A program made the translations under genes and the position numbers. Under the pieces are notes generated by a model. The model was not told the DNA's origin. It saw nothing but the letters and a program-made list of their open reading frames with translations, and searched no databases. Shown piece after piece: positions 1-7,520 of a stretch of 64,000 bases of DNA; position 1 is the stretch's first letter, and each line of letters starts with the position of its first letter. Source of the stretch: an uncultured bacterium (GTDB lineage Bacteria > Planctomycetota > UBA1135 > GCA-002686595); the NCBI GenBank assembly GCA_937905825.1, contig CALCXM010000182.1, positions 1 to 64,000 on the forward strand, written 5' to 3'.

Positions 1-2
1 CC

Positions 3-917
3 GGCCAAGTGCGCCGCTCTTCCTTCGAGTGCCTGGCAGCGGCCAGCGCCCTCGGCGGCGACGTCACCGCCATTCTCACCGGCCCCGAAGCAGCCCAAGC
101 CGCGACCACCGTTGGCAACCACGGGGCCACCAAAGCCATCTGCTTGACAGGCGCCGACAGCTACAGCCCAGACGCCACCGCCAAGGACGTGGCCGCCGCC
201 GCGCAAGAGTTGGGCGCCACCTGCTTCCTCGCGGCCGCGACCAGCACCGGCAAGGACCTCGCCCCGCGCGTCGCCATGCTGCTCGACTCCGTCATCTTCA
301 GCGATTGCACCCAACTCGAAGCTGCGGGCGACACGATCAAGGGCACACGGCCCTGGTTGGCTGGCAAGGTCATCGCCCACTGCACCTCGGGCGGTGCGGT
401 CTTCTGCGCGACCACCCGCGTCAACTCCTTCCCAGTTAAGGAGACCGGCGGCAGCGCGGAAGTCATCGAGAAGCCCGCGTCGACGGACGGCCTCGTGACC
501 ATCACCGGTATCGCACCCAAGGAAGGCGGCAAGCTCGACGTGGCGGAAGCTCCGGTCGTCGTTTCCGGTGGCCGCGGACTCAAGGAGCCAGAAGGTTTCA
601 AGATCATCGAGGACCTGGCCAACGCCTTTGGCAATGCTGCGGTCGGCGCAAGTCGCGCCGTGGTGGACGCCGGCTGGCGCCCGCACTCCGAGCAAGTTGG
701 ACAAACGGGCAAGGTCGTTTCTCCCGGTCTCTACATCGCCGTCGGTATCTCCGGTGCGATCCAACACGTGGCCGGCATGAAGACCTCGGGCGTGATCGTC
801 GCGATCAACAAGGACGCGGATGCACCGATCTTCAAACTGGCGGACTACGGCATCGTCGGCGACGCCTTCGAAGTGCTGCCGGCCTTGACCGAAGCGGTCA
901 TCGCGTCGAAGGGTTGA
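3..917 (+). CDS. etfA: Electron transfer flavoprotein alpha subunit, 5' end cut by window edge
   Basis: EtfA binds FAD and, with EtfB, carries electrons from acyl-CoA and other dehydrogenases to the quinone pool through ETF:quinone oxidoreductase. The reading frame is already open at base 3 and begins in the middle of the usual N-terminal domain (GQVRRSSFECLAAA, normally about 10-15 residues in), so the real start lies upstream. The C-terminal FAD domain is complete: VVVSGGRGL near the domain junction, then PGLYIAVGISGAIQH and the GVIVAINKDADAPIF / ADYGIVGD signature. About 304 residues are visible against about 315-320 for the family. An internal GTG at position 9 could be taken for a start but is only the truncated frame. 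EtfB would be expected immediately upstream. Confidence 0.93.
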   Translation, partial: GQVRRSSFECLAAASALGGDVTAILTGPEAAQAATTVGNHGATKAICLTGADSYSPDATAKDVAAAAQELGATCFLAAATSTGKDLAPRVAMLLDSVIFSDCTQLEAAGDTIKGTRPWLAGKVIAHCTSGGAVFCATTRVNSFPVKETGGSAEVIEKPASTDGLVTITGIAPKEGGKLDVAEAPVVVSGGRGLKEPEGFKIIEDLANAFGNAAVGASRAVVDAGWRPHSEQVGQTGKVVSPGLYIAVGISGAIQHVAGMKTSGVIVAINKDADAPIFKLADYGIVGDAFEVLPALTEAVIASKG

Positions 918-1004
918 TCTCTCCGGTCTTATGCTTCTGATCTGAATCTGGCCGGCTCCCCCCCTGGAGCTGGCCCCTCAGTCAGGAACAGGTCCGCTCA
1001 AAAT

Positions 1005-1047
1005 AAGGCAGGCGGGTAGGTCGCGATGCGACTTACCCGCCTGCTTT
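1005..1047. terminator. Bidirectional intrinsic terminator between etfA and the P-domain gene
   Basis: A 17-bp stem (1008-1024 with 1028-1044, one G-T wobble) closes a 3-nt loop. It is preceded by an A-rich run and followed by TTT, so it can act in either direction. It sits between two convergent genes, the typical place for a shared terminator. Confidence 0.85.
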
Positions 1048-1093
1048 GTCGTTGGCACTTGGGGGTCTCTGCCCCCCCCCACTCACTAGGAGT

Positions 1094-2167
1094 CTAGAGC
1101 CAGGTCACCGTCCAACCGTTGGAGTAGTTGAAGCCGCCGCCACAGGAGTTGGCCGGATCGCGGAACCAGAACTGGTAGTTCGTGCTCGCGCCGCTCGCGC
1201 TGTTGGCACCGAGCCCCGAGATCGAAGCTGCACCAGCGCCGCTCAAGAACTGCACGCCGTAGCGCGAGGTCGAGTTGGAGCACATGATGCCGTCTCCCAT
1301 GGGGTTCATCGTCATCGTGTTTCCCTGGAAGAACAAGCCGGGCTTGCCTGCAGGAGCGCCAGCCACACTCAGGGAGAAGGTGTCCGCATTCACATCCGCG
1401 TTTCCGCCACCGGCAAGGCTAGCACCGGAACCGCTCGTGGTCATGCAGCCTTCGCCAGCACCGCCAGTCGCGCCGCATGGGCAAGCAGCTCCCGAGCCAT
1501 CACCAAAGCAGTAAGCGTTGCCGACGTTTCCGCCTGCGCCGTCGGTTCCATTGAGCGTCCAGCCAGAGAAGGAACCGGAATCGCCACCGGCCCAGTCGTA
1601 GATGTTGAGGCTCCAGTTACCAGCAGGGCCGGTGATGGAACCCATCGGGGTGTTGTTGATGCCGTTCGTGCCGCTGATCCAAGTGGTGCCGCCGCTGCTG
1701 AAGGTCTGGTTGTAGGTCCCCGCAGCTGCACCGCCGGTGCCACTGGTCGTCGGCAAGCTAGCACCCGAGCCATCGCCGACGAAGGTGTAGCTCCCACCGT
1801 CAAAGTCGCCGGAGTTGCCGAAGTTGCCCGTGGCAAGGTAGCCAGGACGCAACCAGACGAGATGCTCGACACCGTTCGGGTCCTCGAGGGTCGCTTGAGT
1901 GTCCCCAACCCACGTGTGACTCAAGCCCTGGATCTGGATGGAGGTGATGCTCGTCACCGGGTTGGCGACAGCAACGCTCGAGGTGCCCTGCAGCCCCGCC
2001 TGGACCGAGTCGTAGAACGCCCCACCGTCCCCAGCGGAAACGGCGTCCCCGCCCGTTCCTGAGGAGGGAATGTTGGAGCCCCCACCACTCACGGAGAATT
2101 GGGCATTGGCGGTGGAAGAGAGTGCGAAGGCGAGAGCAGCGACAGCCGCGATCTTGGAAGTTTTCAT
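1094..2167 (-). CDS. Secreted protein with a proprotein-convertase P-like domain and C-terminal YCFG/CPC domain
   Basis: This 357-residue exported protein has unknown substrate and function. A signal peptide (MKTSKIAAVAALAFALSS, ending at AQA/AQF) is followed by a region like the proprotein convertase P domain (residues about 50-185), with IQIQGLSHTWVGDTQATL, the GNW-LNIYDWAGGDSG stretch and the closing SGWTLNG. P domains usually sit behind subtilisin-like proteases, but no protease is present. The last 130 residues are a Cys-containing domain starting YCFGDGSGAACPCG and ending with the pattern YQFWFRDP...CGGGFN.SN...VTW, which recurs at 11748-12893 and in two relics near 46 kb. ATG at 2167 is chosen because the signal peptide begins there and a G-rich stretch lies just before it; the open frame to 2308 gives no sensible leader. 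Confidence 0.82.
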   Translation of the reverse strand: MKTSKIAAVAALAFALSSTANAQFSVSGGGSNIPSSGTGGDAVSAGDGGAFYDSVQAGLQGTSSVAVANPVTSITSIQIQGLSHTWVGDTQATLEDPNGVEHLVWLRPGYLATGNFGNSGDFDGGSYTFVGDGSGASLPTTSGTGGAAAGTYNQTFSSGGTTWISGTNGINNTPMGSITGPAGNWSLNIYDWAGGDSGSFSGWTLNGTDGAGGNVGNAYCFGDGSGAACPCGATGGAGEGCMTTSGSGASLAGGGNADVNADTFSLSVAGAPAGKPGLFFQGNTMTMNPMGDGIMCSNSTSRYGVQFLSGAGAASISGLGANSASGASTNYQFWFRDPANSCGGGFNYSNGWTVTWL

Positions 2168-2659
2168 GATTACCCCCCCGTGCGCTAGGCGCGGGAAATG
2201 GATTGTTTGCATCGGAAGCGAAGACGGCTTCCGATCAACGGGTTGCGAGCTAGCCACGCTAAGCGAAGTGCACAAATCTGTCGAGCCCGCATAGGGCGAA
2301 CACCTCACACCCTTTATTCAATTTAGGGTTGGGCTCACTTCGCATTGGAAGGCCCATTTGCCTTTGCCTGAGCGACACACTCCAAAACGTGCACCTGGGC
2401 AGAGCAATGAAGCCAAGATCACTTCCTGAGGATCTGCACCGAGGAGAACGAAGCAGCACGGAAGCGCTTGGCTCCGACCTCAGGTCCACCTTCCCGTACG
2501 GGCAAGGCTCCCCATTGAGCTTCCAACTTGATCCCAAAGCCACGGACCAACGCCCATTGCACCTCCGCCACAACAAGAGTCCTCCCCCGAGCCCGCTCAC
2601 CGACCTCTAGGTACCAGCCTCCGCAGCCTTTAGGAATTCGCGGCGGGAGGCAAAGTGCC
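2168..2659. other. Intergenic region, no supported gene
   Basis: About 490 bases lie between the end of the type III PKS and the start of the P-domain gene, both leftward. Open frames of about 90-115 codons exist on each strand but have no recognisable domain, no convincing start context and repetitive composition. The promoter of the P-domain gene should be in the right-hand part; I could not pick a clear -35/-10 pair. Confidence 0.5.
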
Positions 2660-3724
2660 CTACTGCCATTCGAACAACACCAACTCCGAACAGAAAGCCG
2701 GCCCCATCGCGAGCAGCAATCCGGGCGCCCCCTTACCGGGCGAGCCCTCCTCGATGGCTTCGTTGAGGGCCATGAGGACGGAGGTGCTGGACAGATTGCC
2801 CTGTTGATCGAGCACGCGCCAGGCAAAGCGCACGTCCTCATCTGACAGCTCGAGACCGTCCCGGATGGCGGACAACACCTTTGGGCCACCCGGGTGGCAG
2901 ACCCAAGACTTGATGTCCTTGCGATCGAGCCCGCGAGACTTCAGGAATTTGTCCACATCCGGCGCAAGGCGCTCGCGGGCAATCACCGGCACGTCGGGGG
3001 AGAGCACGATGTCAAAACCCCGCTCAGAGATCTTCCATCCCATCACGTCTTCTGTGTCGTGGTAGAACACCGAGCGGGTGTCCACGATCTTGAGTCCGGC
3101 GATGCCGAGTTGTTTGGCACGCCGCTCACCGACGATCACCACGGCGGCCGCTCCGTCTCCGAAGAGACCGGTCGAAATCATGTTGGCCACGGAGGTGTCT
3201 CCCTGTTGGAAGTTCAGAGAGCAAAGCTCCACGGACACGAGCACGGCCACTTCGTCCGGGTAAGCCTTCACGTAGTCGGCCGCCCGTGCGATTCCAGCAG
3301 CTCCTCCCACACAACCCAATCCAAAGATTGGGATGCGCTTCACGTCGCTGCGCAGGCTCATGCGATTGGCCAAGCGCGCGTCCAGGGAAGGGCTCGCAAT
3401 CCCCGTGATCGAAACCGCGAAAATGGCGTCCACATCCTTGGGTTCCAAGCCCGCTTTCTCGAGCGCCCCACGCAGGGCCTCTTCGCCAAGTTCTTGGGAG
3501 ACCCGGATCCAGTGGTCGTTGGCTTCGCCAAACGTGCGTGGCTTGGCGTACTCCTCGAGGGGCAAGGCCAGATAGCGTTGGCTGACCCGCACGTTCTCGT
3601 GCAGGGACTTCAAGCGTCCGTTCGCGGAAGGACGTCCACTCCAGATTTTTTGTAGCTCCTGGCGGATGGTGTCTTGGTCATAGCGATAGGGGGGAAGAGC
3701 GGTGGAGACGGATGCGATTTTCAT
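2660..3724 (-). CDS. Type III polyketide synthase (chalcone/stilbene synthase family)
   Basis: A 354-residue homodimeric ketosynthase expected to extend an acyl-CoA starter with malonyl-CoA and cyclise the product to a resorcinol, pyrone or similar ring. The catalytic triad is visible: Cys138 in GLGCVGGAAG, His277 in CHPGGPKVL and Asn310 in GNLSSTSV. The C-terminal GPAFCSELVLFEW matches the family ending, and the length is normal. ATG at 3724 (MKIASVSTALPP) is the canonical start; the frame stays open to 3790. It is the last gene of a leftward run with the lipoprotein (38-bp gap) and the YceI-like gene. A MMPL exporter and a FAD oxidoreductase lie on the divergent arm, both common companions of bacterial type III PKSs. 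The starter and product cannot be read from the sequence. Confidence 0.92.
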   Translation of the reverse strand: MKIASVSTALPPYRYDQDTIRQELQKIWSGRPSANGRLKSLHENVRVSQRYLALPLEEYAKPRTFGEANDHWIRVSQELGEEALRGALEKAGLEPKDVDAIFAVSITGIASPSLDARLANRMSLRSDVKRIPIFGLGCVGGAAGIARAADYVKAYPDEVAVLVSVELCSLNFQQGDTSVANMISTGLFGDGAAAVVIVGERRAKQLGIAGLKIVDTRSVFYHDTEDVMGWKISERGFDIVLSPDVPVIARERLAPDVDKFLKSRGLDRKDIKSWVCHPGGPKVLSAIRDGLELSDEDVRFAWRVLDQQGNLSSTSVLMALNEAIEEGSPGKGAPGLLLAMGPAFCSELVLFEWQ

Positions 3725-3761
3725 ATGGTGTTCGGTTGCTGAAGGCCTATCTGATTTGGTG

Positions 3762-4181
3762 TTACTGATTGAGCTCACGGCGCAGGACAACCTGGCCGGA
3801 CTCTCCGGTGATTCGTAGGGAACGATCGGCAGCGACCTCCAACTGGGCCGGGTCGGCTCCGTCGAGTGAGATTTGGCTGCCCTGCATCCGCCATTCGCCC
3901 GTGATCACCTCGAAGTGGGGCGGCGAGGTCTCAACCAGGGCGGCACCGGTGTAGTGCCCATCCTCTTGGAAGAGATAGATGATCTTGCGCACGGAGTTCG
4001 CCAGGCTGCCGCTGAGCCGCGTCGAGACGTAAACTCCGCTCAGGCTCTGCGCGGATGCCTGTGACCAGACTTGATCCTCGCGGCCCACTTCGCGCCCTCG
4101 ATCCTGGGGCGCAACGACGCTGGAGGCGATGCAGGAACCGAGCGGCAGGAGAGCCAGGGCTGTGAGCCAAGAACCCTTCAC
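3762..4181 (-). CDS. Small predicted lipoprotein
   Basis: A 139-residue protein of unknown function. The N-terminus carries a hydrophobic stretch and a lipobox-like LGSC at residues 14-17, so lipid attachment and envelope location are likely. The remainder looks like a small beta-rich domain (SGVYVSTRLSG, HYTGAALVETSPPHFEVITGEWRM), resembling lipocalin-like 'copper resistance/META-type' folds only in general character. The GTG start at 4181 overlaps the stop of the YceI-like gene (GTGA), indicating translational coupling. Being second in the run YceI - lipoprotein - type III PKS suggests a role in handling or sensing the polyketide product, but that is inference from position. Confidence 0.75.
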   Translation of the reverse strand: MKGSWLTALALLPLGSCIASSVVAPQDRGREVGREDQVWSQASAQSLSGVYVSTRLSGSLANSVRKIIYLFQEDGHYTGAALVETSPPHFEVITGEWRMQGSQISLDGADPAQLEVAADRSLRITGESGQVVLRRELNQ

Positions 4182-5341
4182 TGCCCCTCCCCCGCTTTCG
4201 CCCGAGACCGCAGGTGAATCCAGAGCCGAACTTCATCCTCCGTAGAGATGGCTCCGAGAGCCTTGTCGGGAATGTGAACGTTGTAGTCCGCACGACTCAG
4301 GGGACCCTCCCCTTCAATGACCAGTCGCCGGCTTTCATCCACGTGGGCCCGCAAGGTCATCGTGAAGGGTTTGGTGACTCCGTTGATGCTCATTTGCCCG
4401 CGCGCGGTGCCCTCCAGGGTCTTGGCCTCTAGATCGATGGCCGAGCTTTCGAAGCCCTCCAGGGTGTACTGAATCGCTGGGTGGTCCTGCTCACCAAGGT
4501 GCTCCCACATCGCTTCGTCCCGGCCTTGCAATCCCGTCGCGAGGCTCTTGGACTGGATCGAAACCTGGCCAACCAAACCTTCGTTCGGATGGGCGAGGTC
4601 GACGTTGAAGTGGCCAGTGACTCGGTTGGAGACTCCGGTGAAGTCGTGCAGGGTGCTCTTGGCGTCGAAGCCCACCCGAGAGAGCTCTCCCAGAATCTCA
4701 AAGGACTGCAATCCGACGAAGTTGAAATCGCGGGAGGGCAAGTTGAACGAGAGGAAGGAGCGTTTGGCGGGGGCACTCGCGGGCTGTGGCGGCAGTTCCA
4801 AAGCGGGCTGCTCCACGGCCACGGGCCCAGGGTCGGAAAATTCGGGGACGGATGGGGTCTCGGTCCGTTCCAACCGTTCAAGTTTGGGTTCCACGGGCTG
4901 TCCATGGACCTCCTGTACCTTCGGGGCGCCGCTTTCGGCTGCACGCAACAGGGCGCTATTCAGCGCCTGGACTTGCGTCAACGCCGAGTCCAAAGCTCCC
5001 GCAGCCTCTCGAGCCCGCAAAGCGTGTGGCAGCGCCTGTTCCAGCCGACCGAGTCGTTCCTCGATCACTGCGGAACGCACGGCTCGCGCGTCGCCTTCCT
5101 CCGCAATCGCTGTCGCGACCAAGGTGAGATTGTTCTCGAGGGCCTTGGCCAGAGCGTCCATGTCTGTCGAGATCAAGTTCATGCGCTCGGCCAAGAGCGC
5201 TGCCTCGTCCGATGTACTCTCGCTAGTCTCCTGCACGGTCAGCGTGATGTGGTCCTTCGTCTCCATCCAAAAAATGGCCCCTGTGATGGTCCATGCGCCG
5301 AGCGCCAGGCTCCCGAGGACTTGGAACGTTTTGTTCGTCAT
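4178..5341 (-). CDS. Membrane-anchored coiled-coil protein with YceI domain
   Basis: 387 residues. One N-terminal membrane segment (about residues 8-26) is followed by an acidic/Leu-rich, probably coiled-coil region (30-145), a Pro/Glu-rich linker (150-195) and a C-terminal YceI domain (about 200-380). YceI domains form lipocalin-like barrels that bind polyisoprenoid or other long lipids; the pattern FDAKSTLHDFTG, HFNVDL.HPNEG and GEGPLSRADYNVHIPD is typical. An N-terminal anchor plus coiled coil is an unusual addition to a family that is normally a small secreted protein of about 190 residues. As first gene of the leftward arm, directly behind a sigma-54-type promoter, it could carry the lipid product of the type III PKS across the periplasm. 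Confidence 0.85.
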   Translation of the reverse strand: MTNKTFQVLGSLALGAWTITGAIFWMETKDHITLTVQETSESTSDEAALLAERMNLISTDMDALAKALENNLTLVATAIAEEGDARAVRSAVIEERLGRLEQALPHALRAREAAGALDSALTQVQALNSALLRAAESGAPKVQEVHGQPVEPKLERLERTETPSVPEFSDPGPVAVEQPALELPPQPASAPAKRSFLSFNLPSRDFNFVGLQSFEILGELSRVGFDAKSTLHDFTGVSNRVTGHFNVDLAHPNEGLVGQVSIQSKSLATGLQGRDEAMWEHLGEQDHPAIQYTLEGFESSAIDLEAKTLEGTARGQMSINGVTKPFTMTLRAHVDESRRLVIEGEGPLSRADYNVHIPDKALGAISTEDEVRLWIHLRSRAKAGEGQ

Positions 5342-5352
5342 GGGAGTCCTTG

Positions 5353-5368
5353 AGCAAGAAGCGGGCCA
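5353..5368 (-). promoter_or_regulatory. Candidate sigma-54 promoter for the yceI-lipoprotein-type III PKS run
   Basis: Read on the minus strand the site is TGGCCCG-N4-TTGCT, one mismatch from the -24/-12 consensus TGGCACG-N4-TTGC(A/T), with the exact 12-base GG-to-GC distance. The expected transcription start is near 5342, immediately before the ATG at 5341, so the mRNA would be leaderless or nearly so. An NtrC-type activator is encoded on the opposite arm. Confidence 0.62.
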
Positions 5369-5370
5369 AG

Positions 5371-5400
5371 CCGGGAAACCATCACCGAGGCACTTCCCGG
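5371..5400. promoter_or_regulatory. Inverted repeat in the divergent promoter region
   Basis: CCGGGAA at 5371-5377 is mirrored by TTCCCGG at 5394-5400 with a 16-base spacer. It lies between the two sigma-54-type promoters, where an enhancer-binding protein would be expected to bind. Assignment as an activator site is inference. Confidence 0.35.
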
Positions 5401-5481
5401 ACCCCTTTCAGGAGCTGCGTGCGGTCACTTCTACCCCTGCGATCGGCAACTCTTACCGCGGCAGGCAAGTCCGACCGGCCC

Positions 5482-5496
5482 CCCGGGGTCCCCGGG
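5482..5496. promoter_or_regulatory. 15-bp perfect palindrome just upstream of the rightward sigma-54 box
   Basis: CCCGGGG-T-CCCCGGG is centred at 5489, 13 bases left of the -24 element of the rightward promoter. It is a strong dyad in a GC-rich context. It may be a regulator site, but a position this close to -24 is unusual for an NtrC-type activator and could fit a repressor or IHF-independent architecture instead. Confidence 0.35.
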
Positions 5497-5500
5497 CACT

Positions 5501-5516
5501 TGGTACGCCCTTTGCT
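5501..5516 (+). promoter_or_regulatory. Candidate sigma-54 promoter for the MMPL-kinase-regulator-oxidoreductase run
   Basis: TGGTACG-N4-TTGCT differs from the consensus TGGCACG-N4-TTGC(A/T) at one position and has the required GG-to-GC distance of 12. The expected start point is about 5527, three bases before the ATG at 5530, so the leader would be almost absent. It faces away from the leftward site at 5353-5368. Confidence 0.65.
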
Positions 5517-5529
5517 ATTGAGTGCCGTG

Positions 5530-7506
5530 ATGAATCGCAAGACAGACTGGTTGCGCCTAGCGGCCCTCGTTCCTCTATTCCTCCTGGCCACATACGGACA
5601 CCTTGGAATCCGAGTGGACGTGGAAAACCTCGCGATGAAGTCCACGGGCACGGAGATCTCGGAGGTGGCTGCCTTGCGCAAGCAGGAGTTCGGTTCCAAT
5701 CCCACCGTGATTCTGCTGGCCCAACCGCGCGTGCCCGATCTCCTGGTGCAAAGCGATGAACTGGCCGTGGCTAGCTGGGTGAAGCAGGTGGAAGCGCGAC
5801 CCGAGGTCGTGCGCGTCGATCAAGCACCGTCACCCTCTCCGGGCAGTCGCTGCCTATCTCTCGATCTCTTGGCCACGCCCGATGGACGCTACGCGGACAC
5901 CGTGGGTACCTTTGTGGCCTATGCCAAAGAGACCCTGCCCCCCACCTACAAGCTCGCGATCTCCGGTTTCCCAGTGGTTGAAATAGCGATTGCCGAGAGC
6001 CTTAGTGAGGAACAGGAGAGGATCATCCCCCAGTTGATTCTGAGCCTGGCTCTCGTCCTCGCCCTGATCTACCGCCATCCGGCCCTGGTCGTCGGAGCCC
6101 TGGTCGCCCCGCTGACCGGTCTTTACTTGCTCGAGGGCGTCCAAGGGCTTCTCGGGTATGCGATCGATCCAATCTCCGGACTCTTGGGGCCGACCGTCTT
6201 GACCGTTGGGGTCGCGTCTAGCGTGCATGTCTTGGAGCGTTATCAGCATGAACTTCGCCGGCTCGACTCCGTGGAGTTGGCCAGCCGATCCGCCGCAAGG
6301 CAGTTGCGCGTCCCCTTCCTGCTGGCGCTTTTGACGACCATCGCCGGCTTCCTCGGATTGCTGAGCAACCCGATTCCGGCCGTGCGTCAGTTTGGTTTGT
6401 TGGCCCCCGTCGGGGTACTGATGGCCATGGGAACCGCTTTCTTGATCCTGCCCAGCCTGTTGCGCATCGCCCACCGTCCGAAGAGACAGTCCGTGGTGCC
6501 GGGCGGGCGCCGAGGGTCGATTCGGCACGCGTTGATTGTCCAGCGCTGGGCTCTGCCGATCGTGGGCCTCTCCAGTCTTCTTGTGTTGGCGGGGGGCTGG
6601 GCCCTGCGCGAGACGCACGTAGACAACGACCTGCTCAAGATCTTGGCCAAGGGCAACCGCGTTCAAGTGGACACGTCCACCATCGCCGAGGCCATGGGCG
6701 GAAGCCAAACGGTCGAGTTGCTGCTACCGCCCCGGGAGCACCGAGCGGAGCATCCTTCGGTTGGCCTGTTCTCCATGGCCGCCCTCATGGGTCGCATCGG
6801 TCAAATCGATGGCATCGTGAGTCCTGCCGCAAAGCCCCAAATCTCCGAGGCCGGCTATGGACTGCTTTCCTTTGTGATGGCCCCTGGTGGATCGGAGTCG
6901 CGCGCCAAGCTCTTTGATGAGGTTCAGAACACCGCCTGCGAAGCGGGCTTTCCAGGGGCCCAGGTCACTGGCTTGGCCGTCCACATCGCTAGGGACTCGA
7001 ACGCGTTGGTGCACGGCCAAAGCATCGGAATTATCGCGACGGCCTTCGGCCTTTGGTTGGTGATGGCAATTGGCTTCCGATCCGCCAAGGTCGCGCTCCT
7101 CGGGTTGATTCCAAACCTGCTCCCCTTGATCTTGATCAATGGTGGCCTAGCCCAAATGGGGCGTCCCATCTCGGTGGCGTCCTCGATGATTGGAACCGTC
7201 ATGATGGGACTCGTGGTGGACGACACAATCCATTGGCTGCACGCCTATCACAAGACTCGCGGCCGCACAGTCTTGCGTGTGGCTCGGGCCTATGCTGAGG
7301 TGAGACGTGCCATTCTTGTGACGACGCTCGTGTTGGTCGTGGGCTTCACTGCCACTCTGGGGGGAGAACTACCGCCGACACGCGAGTTCGGAATGCTTGC
7401 AATCTCGACCCTACTGATCGCCCTGCTCGCGGACCTCATGTTGTTGCCCGCGATGATTCAAGTGCGCAGCTGGAAGCGACCCCTTTGGCCGTTTGGAACC
7501 CACTGA
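5530..7506 (+). CDS. MMPL/RND-family membrane exporter
   Basis: 658 residues with the RND layout: an N-terminal membrane helix, a periplasmic loop, a group of about five helices (from IIPQLILSLALVLALIY), a second N-terminal-like helix (ALPIVGLSSLLVLAGGW), a second periplasmic loop and a final group of helices ending near the C-terminus. The sequence GLVVDDTIHWLH in the last helical group resembles the proton-relay motif of MMPL-type proteins. These proteins export lipids or hydrophobic small molecules by proton antiport. ATG at 5530 starts a clean N-terminal helix; the longer frame from 5293 overlaps the divergent YceI gene and is rejected. First gene of the rightward run; the histidine kinase starts 14 bases after its stop. 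The likely cargo is the product of the neighbouring type III PKS. Confidence 0.88.
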   Translation: MNRKTDWLRLAALVPLFLLATYGHLGIRVDVENLAMKSTGTEISEVAALRKQEFGSNPTVILLAQPRVPDLLVQSDELAVASWVKQVEARPEVVRVDQAPSPSPGSRCLSLDLLATPDGRYADTVGTFVAYAKETLPPTYKLAISGFPVVEIAIAESLSEEQERIIPQLILSLALVLALIYRHPALVVGALVAPLTGLYLLEGVQGLLGYAIDPISGLLGPTVLTVGVASSVHVLERYQHELRRLDSVELASRSAARQLRVPFLLALLTTIAGFLGLLSNPIPAVRQFGLLAPVGVLMAMGTAFLILPSLLRIAHRPKRQSVVPGGRRGSIRHALIVQRWALPIVGLSSLLVLAGGWALRETHVDNDLLKILAKGNRVQVDTSTIAEAMGGSQTVELLLPPREHRAEHPSVGLFSMAALMGRIGQIDGIVSPAAKPQISEAGYGLLSFVMAPGGSESRAKLFDEVQNTACEAGFPGAQVTGLAVHIARDSNALVHGQSIGIIATAFGLWLVMAIGFRSAKVALLGLIPNLLPLILINGGLAQMGRPISVASSMIGTVMMGLVVDDTIHWLHAYHKTRGRTVLRVARAYAEVRRAILVTTLVLVVGFTATLGGELPPTREFGMLAISTLLIALLADLMLLPAMIQVRSWKRPLWPFGTH

Positions 7507-7520
7507 GAAATCAACTGCCC

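Noticed and set aside
1046..2062. 338-codon open frame on the plus strand opposite the P-domain gene
   Set aside because: Antisense shadow of a gene with signal peptide and recognisable domains; low-complexity Ala/Gly/Arg translation with no domain.
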